A stretch of DNA of 12,997 nt from CBDVAK01 sp965371945 (GCA_965371945.1 CBDVAK010000076.1:1-12997), one strand, 5' to 3'. Shown: positions 1 to 7,617, counted from the stretch's first letter. The notes: generated by a model from the letters alone, not told the origin. Numbers and translations are program-made.

Positions 1-15
1 GGATGCAAGGCGCTC

Positions 16-432
16 CTACCGCGGCACAAACACCGTAGGCATCAGCCCCTGCCGCTTCGCCCGCCGCGCAAGGCCACGGTCATCGAAACTCGCCATGCGC
101 TTACACTCCACATAAGCCGCATGATGCAGCGCATCGGCCAGATCGAAGCCGGTCGCGTGCAGCGCTACCGCATGTTGTACCTGCTCACGCCTCTCGATGG
201 TCAAGTGAGGCATCGACAATAAATGTCGCAGCACGGTCTGCACCTGAGTCCGCTCAAAACGGTAATAGCCACGCATCACCCACTCAAACTCCAGCAGTAC
301 CGTCTTGCACAGCATCAGCGCCTCGCCTGCATCCATCAGACGACGTGCCGCCTCGCGCTGCCGGGTGGCCTCCGCATCGGCATCATCACTGATGTAATAA
401 CGTGCCAGCACATTGGTATCCAGACCAATCAC
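16..432 (-). CDS. PIN-domain ribonuclease toxin, VapC-like
   Basis: 138 aa, usual length for a single-domain PIN toxin. PIN domains are metal-dependent RNases that in VapBC modules cut RNA when the antitoxin is lost. The N-terminus MIGLDTNVLARYY carries the first acidic residue (D5) in the classical DTNVL setting. Further acidic candidates are E48 in LLEFE, D97/D100 in FDLADALH and D117 in ASFDDRGL, so the catalytic carboxylates appear intact. The GTG start (432-430) overlaps the TGA of the upstream antitoxin gene (GTGA), which implies translational coupling; there is no separate ribosome site. The toxin is probably made only with the antitoxin and silenced by direct binding. The family call is strong; the exact RNA target is unknown. 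Confidence 0.88.
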   Translation of the reverse strand: MIGLDTNVLARYYISDDADAEATRQREAARRLMDAGEALMLCKTVLLEFEWVMRGYYRFERTQVQTVLRHLLSMPHLTIERREQVQHAVALHATGFDLADALHHAAYVECKRMASFDDRGLARRAKRQGLMPTVFVPR

Positions 433-674
433 GGTTTCTCCCGCTCATCCCGCAATACCGATGCTGGATCGAATCCCGCGGCGACCGAGGGCCGATCCGA
501 CGCAAGCAGCCCAAAACCACTGGCCTGTACCTCGGCAGGTGTGGAAACCAAACGCAGTTCCGCGTGATCATCCACCACCACCACCCGAACCCGGGTGCCC
601 TTGCGAATACCGAGTTTCTGGCGCACCGCCTTGGGAATCGTCACCTGCCCCTTGCTGGTTACTGTCGTATCCAT
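429..674 (-). CDS. AbrB/SpoVT-type antitoxin of the PIN toxin
   Basis: 81 aa from ATG at 674-672. The N-terminal half (MDTTVTSKGQVTIPKAVRQ, then LGIRKGTRVRV) is a textbook AbrB/SpoVT swapped-hairpin DNA-binding domain. The C-terminal part (about residues 50-81, with FGLLASDRPSV) would be the toxin-binding tail. An open frame extends upstream to 803, but this ATG is chosen because the AbrB fold starts exactly here and a GGGGTGG ribosome site lies a few bases upstream. It should neutralise the downstream PIN toxin and, with it, repress their shared promoter. An 8-bp palindrome at 703-710 overlapping the -10 element is a plausible operator. The order antitoxin then toxin with a GTGA overlap fits type II modules. 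Confidence 0.87.
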   Translation of the reverse strand: MDTTVTSKGQVTIPKAVRQKLGIRKGTRVRVVVVDDHAELRLVSTPAEVQASGFGLLASDRPSVAAGFDPASVLRDEREKP

Positions 675-705
675 AGCCACCCCAATAAAGTAATACCATG
701 TAAGA

Positions 706-714
706 ATTCTAGCA
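706..714 (-). promoter_or_regulatory. Extended -10 promoter of the toxin-antitoxin pair
   Basis: On the minus strand the sequence TGCTAGAAT gives an extended -10 (TGn) plus TAGAAT, 5 of 6 matches to TATAAT, about 30 bases before the antitoxin ATG. No good -35 is visible at 17 bases, which is tolerated with an extended -10. The palindrome AGAATTCT (703-710) overlaps the -10 and could be the autoregulatory operator. Assigned by eye only. Confidence 0.4.
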
Positions 715-720
715 TATCTC

Positions 721-1023
721 TTGTATCTGCTCGGCCATTCCGTGGGAGCGGCCGCGGTGTTGTTGGCGGCCTCCCGTCGCCGGGATCTCGCCCCTTGCAA
801 CACGATCCGCCGGGTGACCTGTCCGGTGCTGTTGATACACGGAGAGGATGACCGGTCCGTGTCGCCGGCGGATGCACGACAGATCTACGCCAACCGTGCC
901 GACGATTCGGTGCAACTGCTGTTGTTGCCGGATACCGACCACGATTCCGGAGCAGCCATCTCCGTGCATGGAGTATCGCTGCTGGCCTTTCTGCGGCGCA
1001 GCGTCGGATTGCGCTCCAGGTAG
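721..1023 (+). pseudogene. Alpha/beta hydrolase remnant
   Basis: The reading frame (open from 694, possible TTG start at 721) begins at the nucleophile elbow, LYLLGHSVGAAAVLLAASRR, with the GxSxG serine. It passes almost at once to the segment VTCPVLLIHGEDDRSV, which holds the acid residue, then LLLLPDTDHDSG with the catalytic His, and ends at TAG. In full-length serine hydrolases of this kind the elbow follows a substantial N-terminal half, and a cap or helical region separates it from the Asp strand. Here both are missing, so the protein would not fold normally. There is no ribosome site, and the left end abuts the promoter of the toxin-antitoxin pair. It is best read as a decayed gene truncated at the left and deleted internally. 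It is less likely to be a functional mini-protein. Confidence 0.7.
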
Positions 1024-1032
1024 CCGTATACG

Positions 1033-1917
1033 CTACAGCAACTCGGCGATTCGTTTTTTGAGCAGCCTGGAGAATGCGTCAGTCAATCTCGAGCGCGGCC
1101 GCTGGCTTGGATAGAGGATGCCGATACCGAAAGGAATGGCGGGCTTGAACGGCCTCGCCACCACCCCTTTGCCACGGAAGTCGTGGACCGTGAGGGGGTC
1201 GCAGATGCCGACCCCGGCGCCTTCGCGAACCAGCACGCACAGCGGCAGGAATAGCCGCGTTTCGATTCGTACCAGTCGCCTTACGCCGGCAGCCTGGAAT
1301 GCATCCTCGATCCGGAAGCTGGTCATATGATCCCGATTGAGCGATACCATTGGCACACCGTCGAGATCCAACGGTGTGATGACGCGCCTGGCCGCGAGCG
1401 CATGACCTTCGGGCATCACGCACACGCATTCGATGGAAAGCTCCTCCACCTCGATGGCGGAATCATCAGCCGGTAGCTCGGCCATGGCGATGTCGAACAG
1501 TTGCGCCGAGATCCATTCCTTCACCTTTTGTGAGCTGCGAGGCTGCAATGACACGGTCACCCCGGGCCGGTCGCTGATGAACTCGGCGATGATGCGGGGC
1601 AACAGCTCGAACGCGGCACCGGGCAGGCAGGCGACGCGCAGCTGACCGGCCTTGAGGTCGCGGATGTCGTCGGCGACAGCGGCCAACTGGTCCAGGGCGG
1701 AGAAGGTCTTGGTAGCCCGGTCGTACAGGTACTCGGCGTCGACGGTGGGAAAAACCCGGCCGCTGCGACGCTCGAACAACCCCAGGCCGAGGGTGCGCTC
1801 CAGGTTGGAGATCAGATGGCTGATGGCTGGCTGCGAGATACCCAGCAGATCCGCCGCCCTGGTCAGGGACCCGGTGGTCATCACCGCCCGGAATGCTTGC
1901 AACTGGCGAAAGTTCAT
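1033..1917 (-). CDS. LysR-family transcriptional regulator (OccR/NocR-like)
   Basis: 294 aa from ATG 1917-1915, preceded by GGGAGGGAG at proper spacing; an in-frame GTG at 1932 is less likely because it lies within that site. The winged helix-turn-helix spans residues 1-60 (MNFRQLQAFRAVMTTGSLTR, then SQPAISHLISNLE and LFERR). The periplasmic-binding-protein-like effector domain runs from about residue 91 (GQLRVACLPGAAFELLPRI) to the end, with VREGAGVGICDP near residue 230. The style (AFRAVM, LPRIIAEFISDRPGV, LVREGAG) resembles the OccR/NocR regulators of opine uptake and catabolism. It is transcribed divergently from the ABC importer starting at 2156, the classical arrangement for a LysR activator of its neighbour, so it probably senses the imported substrate or a product of it. 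The target and ligand are inferred. Confidence 0.9.
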   Translation of the reverse strand: MNFRQLQAFRAVMTTGSLTRAADLLGISQPAISHLISNLERTLGLGLFERRSGRVFPTVDAEYLYDRATKTFSALDQLAAVADDIRDLKAGQLRVACLPGAAFELLPRIIAEFISDRPGVTVSLQPRSSQKVKEWISAQLFDIAMAELPADDSAIEVEELSIECVCVMPEGHALAARRVITPLDLDGVPMVSLNRDHMTSFRIEDAFQAAGVRRLVRIETRLFLPLCVLVREGAGVGICDPLTVHDFRGKGVVARPFKPAIPFGIGILYPSQRPRSRLTDAFSRLLKKRIAELL

Positions 1918-2155
1918 GGCTCTCCCTCCCACGGATTACGCCGGGCAAACGACCAGCGTGCGTACTGGGTTGTTGCGGTAGCGTTGGCCGTCGATGCGAT
2001 AACAATAGATTATGAACTACAAACTTTCCGACATTTGACTTGATGGGCAGGGTACCCAATCATGACTGCGAACACCCTCTGGTAGCGAGAATACCAACAG
2101 TGACTCGGTCGCCATTGGCGCGGCCGTGGGAGGCGTGCAGGAGGGAACGCTGTCG
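1918..2155. promoter_or_regulatory. Divergent LysR/importer control region
   Basis: This 238-base gap separates the LysR gene and the importer operon. Most of it is GC-rich, but 2000-2040 is clearly AT-rich. An imperfect dyad, TAGATTATGAACTA (2006-2019, 10 of 14 positions symmetric), and a second short one, CAAA-N10-TTTG (2020-2037), lie just upstream of or overlapping the importer's -35 candidate. That is where an activating LysR protein would bind. The sites are not exact T-N11-A boxes, so they are candidates only. Confidence 0.4.
2035..2063 (+). promoter_or_regulatory. Candidate promoter of the first importer operon
   Basis: TTGACT (2035-2040, 5 of 6 to consensus) is followed after 17 bases by AATCAT (2058-2063, 4 of 6). 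The weak -10 fits a promoter that depends on an activator, here the divergent LysR protein. Transcription would start near 2070, leaving a leader of about 85 bases before the GTG at 2156. Confidence 0.4.
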
Positions 2156-3298
2156 GTGTCGAGTTCATCCTCGTCTTCCAGTCCGTCGGGGGCCTCCATC
2201 GGGCTGCGGAATCTGTCCAAGTTCTACGGGGAGATCTGTGCCGCACGCGATATCAACCTGAATGTGGCGGCAGGGGAGTTCCTGACTTTGCTGGGGCCGA
2301 GTGGCTCGGGCAAGACCACCACGTTGATGATGATCGCTGGCTTCACCATCCCCACCTCGGGCGATGTTCGGGTCAACGACCAGTCGATCGTGCAAGTACC
2401 GGTGCACCGGCGCAACATCGGCATGGTATTTCAGAACTATGCTCTGTTTCCCCATCTCGATGTCAACAGCAACATCGCCTTTCCCCTGGAGATGCGCGGT
2501 GTGAGCAAGCGCGAGATCGCTCAACGCGTTGAACGCGCGCTCGACCTGGTCCGGCTGCGCGGCTTCGGCGACCGCCGCCCCAAACAGCTGAGTGGCGGGC
2601 AACAGCAGCGGGTCGCGCTGGCCCGCGCGCTGGTATTCGAGCCCAACGTCCTGCTGCTGGACGAGCCGCTGGGCGCCCTCGATGCGAAGCTGCGCGAGGA
2701 GATGAAGTACGAACTCAAACAGCTCCACCACAAAGTCGGCGCCACCATCTTGTTCGTTACCCACGACCAGGAGGAGGCTCTGACCCTCTCTGACCGTATC
2801 GCGGTATTTGAAGAGGGCACCCTGGCCCAGGTCGGCACACCGAGCGAGTTGTATCAAGCTCCAGCCAACCGCTTCGTTGCCGACTTTATCGGTGAGACCA
2901 ATCTGCTGACCGGCAAGTTCCAGTCGCTGCGGGATGGCCGCTATCACATGGAGATGCCTGGTGGACTGGAGCTGGTGGGGAGCACGCGGGAAGGATTTGC
3001 GGTGCCGAAGTCCTGGGCCACCTACACCCTGAGACTCGAGAAAATCACTGTCGGCCCGGAAGCAAATCGGTTCACCAACAGTTTCGAGGGCAGGATCGAG
3101 GAGTTTCTGTACATCGGCGATGCAACCAAGTATCGGGTCAGGCTTTCGCCGGACTGGTCGGTCACGGTACGTGTGCCGGAACAGGCCGGGCAGCAACAAT
3201 TGCCACCCGGCACCAAGGTCGGTCTGGGCTGGAGCGACTCGGACATGCTACTGGTGGAAACGGACGTGCCACCAGCTTTATCTGGGGATGGAACCTGA
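2156..3298 (+). CDS. ABC importer ATPase, PotA-like
   Basis: 380 aa from GTG 2156, chosen because AGGAGGG (2139-2145) lies 10 bases upstream; in-frame GTGs at 2126 and 2135 lack a usable site. All nucleotide-binding motifs are canonical: Walker A GPSGSGKT (47-54), Q-loop VFQNYALFPH with Gln93, signature LSGGQ (145-149), Walker B LLLDEP (166-171) and H-loop His203. A C-terminal TOBE-type regulatory domain follows from about residue 230. It energises import by the two permeases encoded at 4532-6233, with the binding protein at 3328. An unusual run of eight serines follows the start. The family covers polyamine, Fe3+ and related importers, so the substrate cannot be fixed from this subunit. Confidence 0.92.
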   Translation: MSSSSSSSSPSGASIGLRNLSKFYGEICAARDINLNVAAGEFLTLLGPSGSGKTTTLMMIAGFTIPTSGDVRVNDQSIVQVPVHRRNIGMVFQNYALFPHLDVNSNIAFPLEMRGVSKREIAQRVERALDLVRLRGFGDRRPKQLSGGQQQRVALARALVFEPNVLLLDEPLGALDAKLREEMKYELKQLHHKVGATILFVTHDQEEALTLSDRIAVFEEGTLAQVGTPSELYQAPANRFVADFIGETNLLTGKFQSLRDGRYHMEMPGGLELVGSTREGFAVPKSWATYTLRLEKITVGPEANRFTNSFEGRIEEFLYIGDATKYRVRLSPDWSVTVRVPEQAGQQQLPPGTKVGLGWSDSDMLLVETDVPPALSGDGT

Positions 3299-3327
3299 TA
3301 CCCACGCCACCAGGCAGGAGAACCACC

Positions 3328-4431
3328 ATGGCCGTATCACGCAGAACGTTCCTCAAGACCACCGCAGCGGTGCCCGCTGTCGCCGGTCTCGGTTATCTGA
3401 ATCCGTTTTCCATAGGCAATGCCTATGCGGCCCTGACCGCCGATGAGATCACTGCCGCGCTCGCCAAGCACAAGGGTGGCTCCTTTACCGTCTCATCCTG
3501 GGGCGGCAGCTTTCAGGAGGCGCAACGCAAGGCTTTCTTCGCACCTTTCAGCGAGCAGTTCGGCATCGAGATCGTAGAGGATGGCCCGCCGGGGAACCCC
3601 AAAATCGTCGCCATGGTAAAGGCCGACAACGTGACCTGGGACCTCTGCGACATCGGCGCCTACAAGCCGACGCCGTTGGGCAAGGAAGGTTATCTGGAAG
3701 AGCTTGACTACTCGATCATCGACCAGACCGACGTGTTCACCGGTTTTGCCACCAAGTGGGGTATCGGTAACCTCAGCTACTCGACGGTGTTGGCCTATCG
3801 AACTGACGTGATCACCGGAGAGAAGCCCACCCATGTCAAGGATCTGTGGGATGTCAAGCGCTTTCCAGGGATGCGCGCCATGCGCGACAGCCCCATCGAG
3901 AACCTGGCCTACGCGCTGATGGCCGAGGGCATGGCGATCAAGGACGTCTATCCACTGGACGAGGACAAGATCGCGCGTGCGTACAAAAAGCTGGATGAGA
4001 TCAAGGGTGAAGTCATCTGGTGGACCCAGGGCGCCAAGGCGCCGCAGCTTCTGGTCAACAAGGAGGTGGTGCTGGCGACCGCCTTCAACGGACGCCTGGA
4101 CAAGGTCGCTGCCGAGGGAGTGCCATTGGGGATAGTATGGGCGGGTGCCCAACTGCAAGGTGATGCCTGGGTCATACCAAAGGGCGCGCCGAACAAGGAA
4201 CTTGCCATGCTGTTCATCGCCTGGGCGACACTGCCGGAGATCAACTGGCGTCTGAGCGACTACATCACCTATGGCCCGGTCAACTACAAGTCCATCAAAC
4301 TGGTCGACCCGAAGCGCGCGGACATGGTGCCGACCACCTTCGCCGATGTGCAGATCCCCTGCGACTACACTTATTGGGGGGAACACTACACCGCCGAAGT
4401 CGACCGTTGGAATGAGTGGAAGCTTGGCTGA
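3328..4431 (+). CDS. Polyamine-type periplasmic binding protein (PotD/PotF-like)
   Basis: 367 aa, with a strong ribosome site (AGGAG at 3316-3320) seven bases before ATG. The N-terminus has a twin-arginine signal, SRRTFLK (4-10), a hydrophobic stretch and a probable cleavage after AYA (residue 34). The mature part opens with GSFTVSSWGGSFQEAQRKA and WDLCDIGAY, typical of the PotD/PotF-like group (COG0687) that binds putrescine, spermidine and other small cationic or amine compounds. It should capture the solute in the periplasm and deliver it to the permeases encoded downstream. It lies 29 bases after the ATPase gene and 100 bases before the first permease gene, with two hairpins in that gap. 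Class confidence is high; ligand unknown. Confidence 0.9.
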   Translation: MAVSRRTFLKTTAAVPAVAGLGYLNPFSIGNAYAALTADEITAALAKHKGGSFTVSSWGGSFQEAQRKAFFAPFSEQFGIEIVEDGPPGNPKIVAMVKADNVTWDLCDIGAYKPTPLGKEGYLEELDYSIIDQTDVFTGFATKWGIGNLSYSTVLAYRTDVITGEKPTHVKDLWDVKRFPGMRAMRDSPIENLAYALMAEGMAIKDVYPLDEDKIARAYKKLDEIKGEVIWWTQGAKAPQLLVNKEVVLATAFNGRLDKVAAEGVPLGIVWAGAQLQGDAWVIPKGAPNKELAMLFIAWATLPEINWRLSDYITYGPVNYKSIKLVDPKRADMVPTTFADVQIPCDYTYWGEHYTAEVDRWNEWKLG

Positions 4432-4443
4432 GCGCAGCGCACT

Positions 4444-4466
4444 GCGGCGGAGTACACCTCCGCCGC
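4444..4466 (+). other. Intercistronic hairpin 1, after the binding-protein gene
   Basis: Perfect 9-bp inverted repeat GCGGCGGAG / CTCCGCCGC with a 5-base loop (4453-4457), 13 bases after the binding-protein stop codon. There is no T-run, so it is not a standard intrinsic terminator. It is more likely a barrier to 3' exonucleases or a partial attenuator. Confidence 0.65.
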
Positions 4467-4472
4467 GGCGTA

Positions 4473-4504
4473 TCCGGGAGGCTGTGTTCGGACAGTCTCC
4501 CGGA
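4473..4504 (+). other. Intercistronic hairpin 2, before the permease genes
   Basis: 13-bp stem, TCCGGGAGGCTGT (4473-4485) pairing with ACAGTCTCCCGGA (4492-4504), with only one G.T wobble and a 6-base loop GTTCGG. It stands seven bases after hairpin 1 and ends 27 bases before the permease ATG. Two tandem stable stems between a binding-protein gene and its permease genes suggest higher message stability or partial termination, so that more binding protein than permease is made. There is no T-run. Confidence 0.7.
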
Positions 4505-4531
4505 GTTCACACCAATGCAGGAATCGGTTGA

Positions 4532-5428
4532 ATGGCGTTAGCCACCGAAGCGGCGACGGGCCAGGGTCTGTTCGCGAAGGAGTTGGCCCGGCTGGAGCGC
4601 AACGAGAAGTTGACGTTGTTCGCGTTCCTGATCCCCGCGTTGCTGCTGCTCGCGGTGTTCTTTGTTTATCCAATGGCGTCGTTTCTGGCCCAGAGCATCT
4701 TCGATCCGGATTTCACCCTCGAGCATTTCACCAAGGCCATCACTCGACCGGTGTACCGAAATATCCTCTGGAAGACCCTCAGGATTTCCGCCTATACCAC
4801 CTTCTGGTGCCTGGCGATCGGTTACCCGATCGCCTTCGTGATGGCGCATGCGCGGGGCAAGATCAAGCTGGTCATCCTTGCTCTGGTGCTGATCCCGTTC
4901 TGGACCAGCGTTCTGGTGCGGATGTTCGCCTGGATGGCGCTGCTCGGCCGCGACGGATTCTTCAATCGCAGCATGCTGGGTATGGGCATCATCGATACGC
5001 CGGTGCCGATGTTGTTCAATCAGTTCGCGGTTCTGGTCGGCATGGTTCACTACATGCTGCCCTACATGATCCTGCCGGTGTACGCGGTGATGACGGGCAT
5101 CCCGCGACACCTGCTGGACGCCGCGGCGAACCTCGGCGCGCCTCCCCGCAAGGTATTCTGGCGGGTGTATTTCCCGCTCAGCCTGCCGGGTGTCGGTGCC
5201 GGCGGGTTGCTGGTGTTCATTATCAGCCTGGGATTCTACGTCACACCGGCCCTGCTCGGTGGCGCCAAGGACGTGATGCTCGCGCAGATCATAGAGCAGC
5301 AAATCTCCGAAACTCTGAACTGGGGATTCGCCTCGGCCCTGTCTTCGATCCTGCTGGCGGTCACCATCGTCCTGTTTATCGTCTATGACCGTCTGATCAG
5401 CCCAGAGAAACTCTACGAAGGAAGATGA
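4532..5428 (+). CDS. ABC importer permease, PotB-like
   Basis: 298 aa, ATG at 4532 with AGGA nine bases upstream. After a cytoplasmic N-terminus come about six hydrophobic segments, the first near residues 28-50 (LTLFAFLIPALLLLAVFFVY). The EAA coupling loop that docks on the ATPase is at about 196-220 (DAAANLGAPPRKVFWRVYFP, then LSLPG). The paired-permease pattern and the short C-terminal tail match PotB/PotH (COG1176). It forms the membrane channel with the permease encoded four bases downstream and is driven by the ATPase encoded at 2156. Confidence 0.92.
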   Translation: MALATEAATGQGLFAKELARLERNEKLTLFAFLIPALLLLAVFFVYPMASFLAQSIFDPDFTLEHFTKAITRPVYRNILWKTLRISAYTTFWCLAIGYPIAFVMAHARGKIKLVILALVLIPFWTSVLVRMFAWMALLGRDGFFNRSMLGMGIIDTPVPMLFNQFAVLVGMVHYMLPYMILPVYAVMTGIPRHLLDAAANLGAPPRKVFWRVYFPLSLPGVGAGGLLVFIISLGFYVTPALLGGAKDVMLAQIIEQQISETLNWGFASALSSILLAVTIVLFIVYDRLISPEKLYEGR

Positions 5429-5432
5429 GGCC

Positions 5433-6233
5433 ATGAATCTCGATGGTCCCATGACCCCTGCCAAGGCGATCCTCTATCTGTTCGTTGCCCTGGCATTGTT
5501 GTTTCTGATCCTGCCGACCTTCATGGTCGTGCCGTTTTCCATATCACCGACCTCGATGATGGAATTTCCACCACGGGGATTCTCCACCCAGTGGTACGAA
5601 AAGTATTTCACCCAGCCGGGCTGGCTGAAGGCCACCTGGATCAGCTTTTACGTGGCCGTGTTCACGATGATCATCTCGGTGATACTGGGCAGCCTGGCGG
5701 CCTACGGTCTGGTAAGAGGAACCTTTATCGGCAAACGGACGATCAATGCCCTGATTCTGTTTCCGATCATCATCCCGACCTTGCTGACCGCTGTCGCCAT
5801 CTTCAAACTTTACTCCGACCTGCGGCTCACCGGCACGACCCTTGGTTTCGTTATCGGGCACTGCGTATTGGCGGTCCCTTTCGTGATCACCATCATGACC
5901 GCGACCTTTCGCGGCATCGACCCGGTGCTGGAAAGCTCGGCCCGGAGCCTGGGCGCGGGGCGATTGATGACTCTGTGGCGGGTCACCTTCCCGCTGGCCA
6001 AACCGGGGATGCTGGCTGGGGCGTTGTTTGCCTTCCTGGTCTCTTTCGATGAACTGCTGATCGCCCTGTTCATCAGCAGCCCCCGGGTCTTCACCCTGCC
6101 GAAAAAACTCTGGGAAGGAATCCGGCTGGAGATCGATCCGTCCCTGGCGGCCGTCTCGGCGATCCTGGTGGCTGTCAGTATCCTGGTGCTGGCACTCGCC
6201 AGTATCGCCAAGGCAAAGATGGACGACCATTGA
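5433..6233 (+). CDS. ABC importer permease, PotC-like
   Basis: 266 aa, four bases after the preceding stop codon, so translationally linked; a second in-frame ATG at 5451 (MTPAKAILYLFV) could also serve. The first membrane helix is about residues 12-36, with further segments near 70-95, 103-125, 135-158, 190-215 and 238-258. The EAA loop ESSARSLGAGRLMTLWRVTF followed by PLAKPG is at about 167-192. It matches PotC/PotI (COG1177). It is the last gene of the first importer operon; 49 bases downstream ends the convergent mtnK gene. Confidence 0.92.
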   Translation: MNLDGPMTPAKAILYLFVALALLFLILPTFMVVPFSISPTSMMEFPPRGFSTQWYEKYFTQPGWLKATWISFYVAVFTMIISVILGSLAAYGLVRGTFIGKRTINALILFPIIIPTLLTAVAIFKLYSDLRLTGTTLGFVIGHCVLAVPFVITIMTATFRGIDPVLESSARSLGAGRLMTLWRVTFPLAKPGMLAGALFAFLVSFDELLIALFISSPRVFTLPKKLWEGIRLEIDPSLAAVSAILVAVSILVLALASIAKAKMDDH

Positions 6234-6254
6234 GTTCGGGTGAGTTCAAAGGTC

Positions 6255-6268
6255 TCGCGTTTGCGCGA
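6255..6268. other. Short hairpin between convergent genes
   Basis: The 49-base gap between the PotC-like gene and the end of mtnK holds TCGCG-TTTG-CGCGA, a 5-bp stem with a 4-base loop. It may help end transcription from either side, but the stem is short and no T-run follows, so calling it a terminator would be weak. Confidence 0.25.
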
Positions 6269-6282
6269 TCGGTCCGGAGAGA

Positions 6283-7563
6283 TCAGTACCCGGCTCGCAG
6301 CAGTCTTGCGGCCTCGCTGACCGTGCGGATGTCGCGATAGCCGGCAGTGTTGACCATCAGTTCGCGCGCCAGTTGCAGAACACGGGTCTCGCAACGGGCC
6401 CTCAGGTCCGCGTCCGCGATCGATTCAAGATCGATGGTATGGGCCAGTCCCAGCACCCGGCGGATCATCTTGGCAGCACAGAAGCCCAGCGCGTCGGTGA
6501 GCAGCCGGTCCATATAGGTCTGGCGCTCCGCTTCCAGACGCACACGCCCCCGAACGCCTTCGAACAATGATGGCGGATAGGCATCACCCTGGGCCTCGTT
6601 GCGCCACAGACCCAGAAACATGGTGCGAAAGGTGGTCCACACCGTCTCGGTGGTTGCCAGTATCCACTCTCGATAATCGTCTCTGGGTCGTGCCGTGGTT
6701 TGGTGCCCGTCCTGGCTGAAGTAGCTGATCAGCAGGTTGGCGATGACCGCACCGATGTCGAATCCCATCGGGCCGCAAAAGGCGAACTCCGGATCGATGA
6801 CCCGGGTCTGTCCGGTGGTAACCATCACCGAACCGGTATGCAGATCGCCGTGCAACAGTGCGGCGGTGTCGGTCAGGAACTTGAGCTTGAGCCTTGAAAC
6901 CGCCACCTTGAGATCGATGTCCTGGCGAAATTCAGCCGCGATGGCGTCCAGTTGTGGCGACGTCCAGCGGTTCAGTTCGGCCTCACGATAAGGGTCGGTG
7001 AAAATCAGATCCTCGGTGATCTTGCACAGCGCCGAGTTGCCACTGAATTCACCCACCAGCTTTTTCTTGGCTGCGGCCGTCAGCGCCAGATCCGAGGTCT
7101 GGAACAGGGTGCGGGCCATGAAAGTGGCGATATCTTCGGCGAAGCGCGGGTACTCGAGCGCATCGATCATGCCGTGGCGCATGATGATATGGGGCGTCAG
7201 ATACTCCATCACGATCAGCGCCAGATGCGGTTCATAGTGGATGACCCGGGGGACCAGCGCGGGCACGTGGCGTCGTTGTTCCAGCAGTGCCAGATGTTCG
7301 TAGTGGGCCCGGCTCAGGGGCAGCGGCCAGCTTTCACCCACCAGCCGCACATAGGGCAGCGCCTGTTTGACCACCACGGAGCCGGCGGGCCCGGTGACGA
7401 TAAACACCAGATTGAGGTTGCCGTCACCCACCTCGCGAACCTGCCAGTGGGCTGTGTCACCACCGAGCATGTCACGCACCGTGTCGAGGGTGGCGAGGAA
7501 GGCCGGCAGGCTGTGTTCATCCAGCGGTCGGTAGCCGGGAGGTGTGTCGATTCCTGCGCTCAT
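6283..7563 (-). CDS. mtnK: S-methyl-5-thioribose kinase
   Basis: 426 aa from ATG 7563-7561, with GGAGAG upstream on the minus strand; an in-frame start at 7659 would add 32 residues unlike the family. MtnK transfers the ATP gamma-phosphate to C1 of methylthioribose, giving MTR-1-phosphate in methionine salvage. Visible family hallmarks are the nucleotide loop VGDGNLNLVF (46-54), VKQALPYVRLVGESWPL (65-81), the catalytic loop LLHGDLHTGS (236-245) with Asp240 as likely base, the metal-binding DxE in VIDPEFAFCGPMGFDIG (255-271; Asp257, Glu259), and the Arg pair in MIRRVLGLAH (Arg368/Arg369) that matches the substrate-binding arginines described for the Bacillus enzyme. It is complete, with no missing key residue. 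It stands alone on the minus strand between two importer operons; mtnA and later genes are not seen. Some MtnK enzymes may also act on 5-deoxyribose. Confidence 0.93.
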   Translation of the reverse strand: MSAGIDTPPGYRPLDEHSLPAFLATLDTVRDMLGGDTAHWQVREVGDGNLNLVFIVTGPAGSVVVKQALPYVRLVGESWPLPLSRAHYEHLALLEQRRHVPALVPRVIHYEPHLALIVMEYLTPHIIMRHGMIDALEYPRFAEDIATFMARTLFQTSDLALTAAAKKKLVGEFSGNSALCKITEDLIFTDPYREAELNRWTSPQLDAIAAEFRQDIDLKVAVSRLKLKFLTDTAALLHGDLHTGSVMVTTGQTRVIDPEFAFCGPMGFDIGAVIANLLISYFSQDGHQTTARPRDDYREWILATTETVWTTFRTMFLGLWRNEAQGDAYPPSLFEGVRGRVRLEAERQTYMDRLLTDALGFCAAKMIRRVLGLAHTIDLESIADADLRARCETRVLQLARELMVNTAGYRDIRTVSEAARLLRAGY

Positions 7564-7617
7564 GCAATGGCTCTCCGGCTGATGAAAGGATTGCCCGCCG
7601 ATGGCACATCCGTAGAG

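Noticed and set aside
16..1023. The toxin-antitoxin pair and hydrolase remnant as part of a mobile element.
   Set aside because: No transposase, integrase, terminal repeats or target duplication is visible in the window; transfer is possible but unsupported.
1020..1036. GTAGC-N7-GCTAC between the hydrolase remnant and the LysR gene, as a bidirectional terminator.
   Set aside because: The stem is only five bases, no T-run follows on either strand, and it overlaps both stop codons; too weak to call.
2165..3199. A long open minus-strand frame opposite the PotA-like gene, with similar long frames opposite 8748-9809 and 10757-11755.
   Set aside because: These are shadows produced by GC-rich codon bias. 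Their products are low-complexity, rich in Gln, Arg and His, with no family motif, and the plus-strand ABC genes explain the sequence fully.
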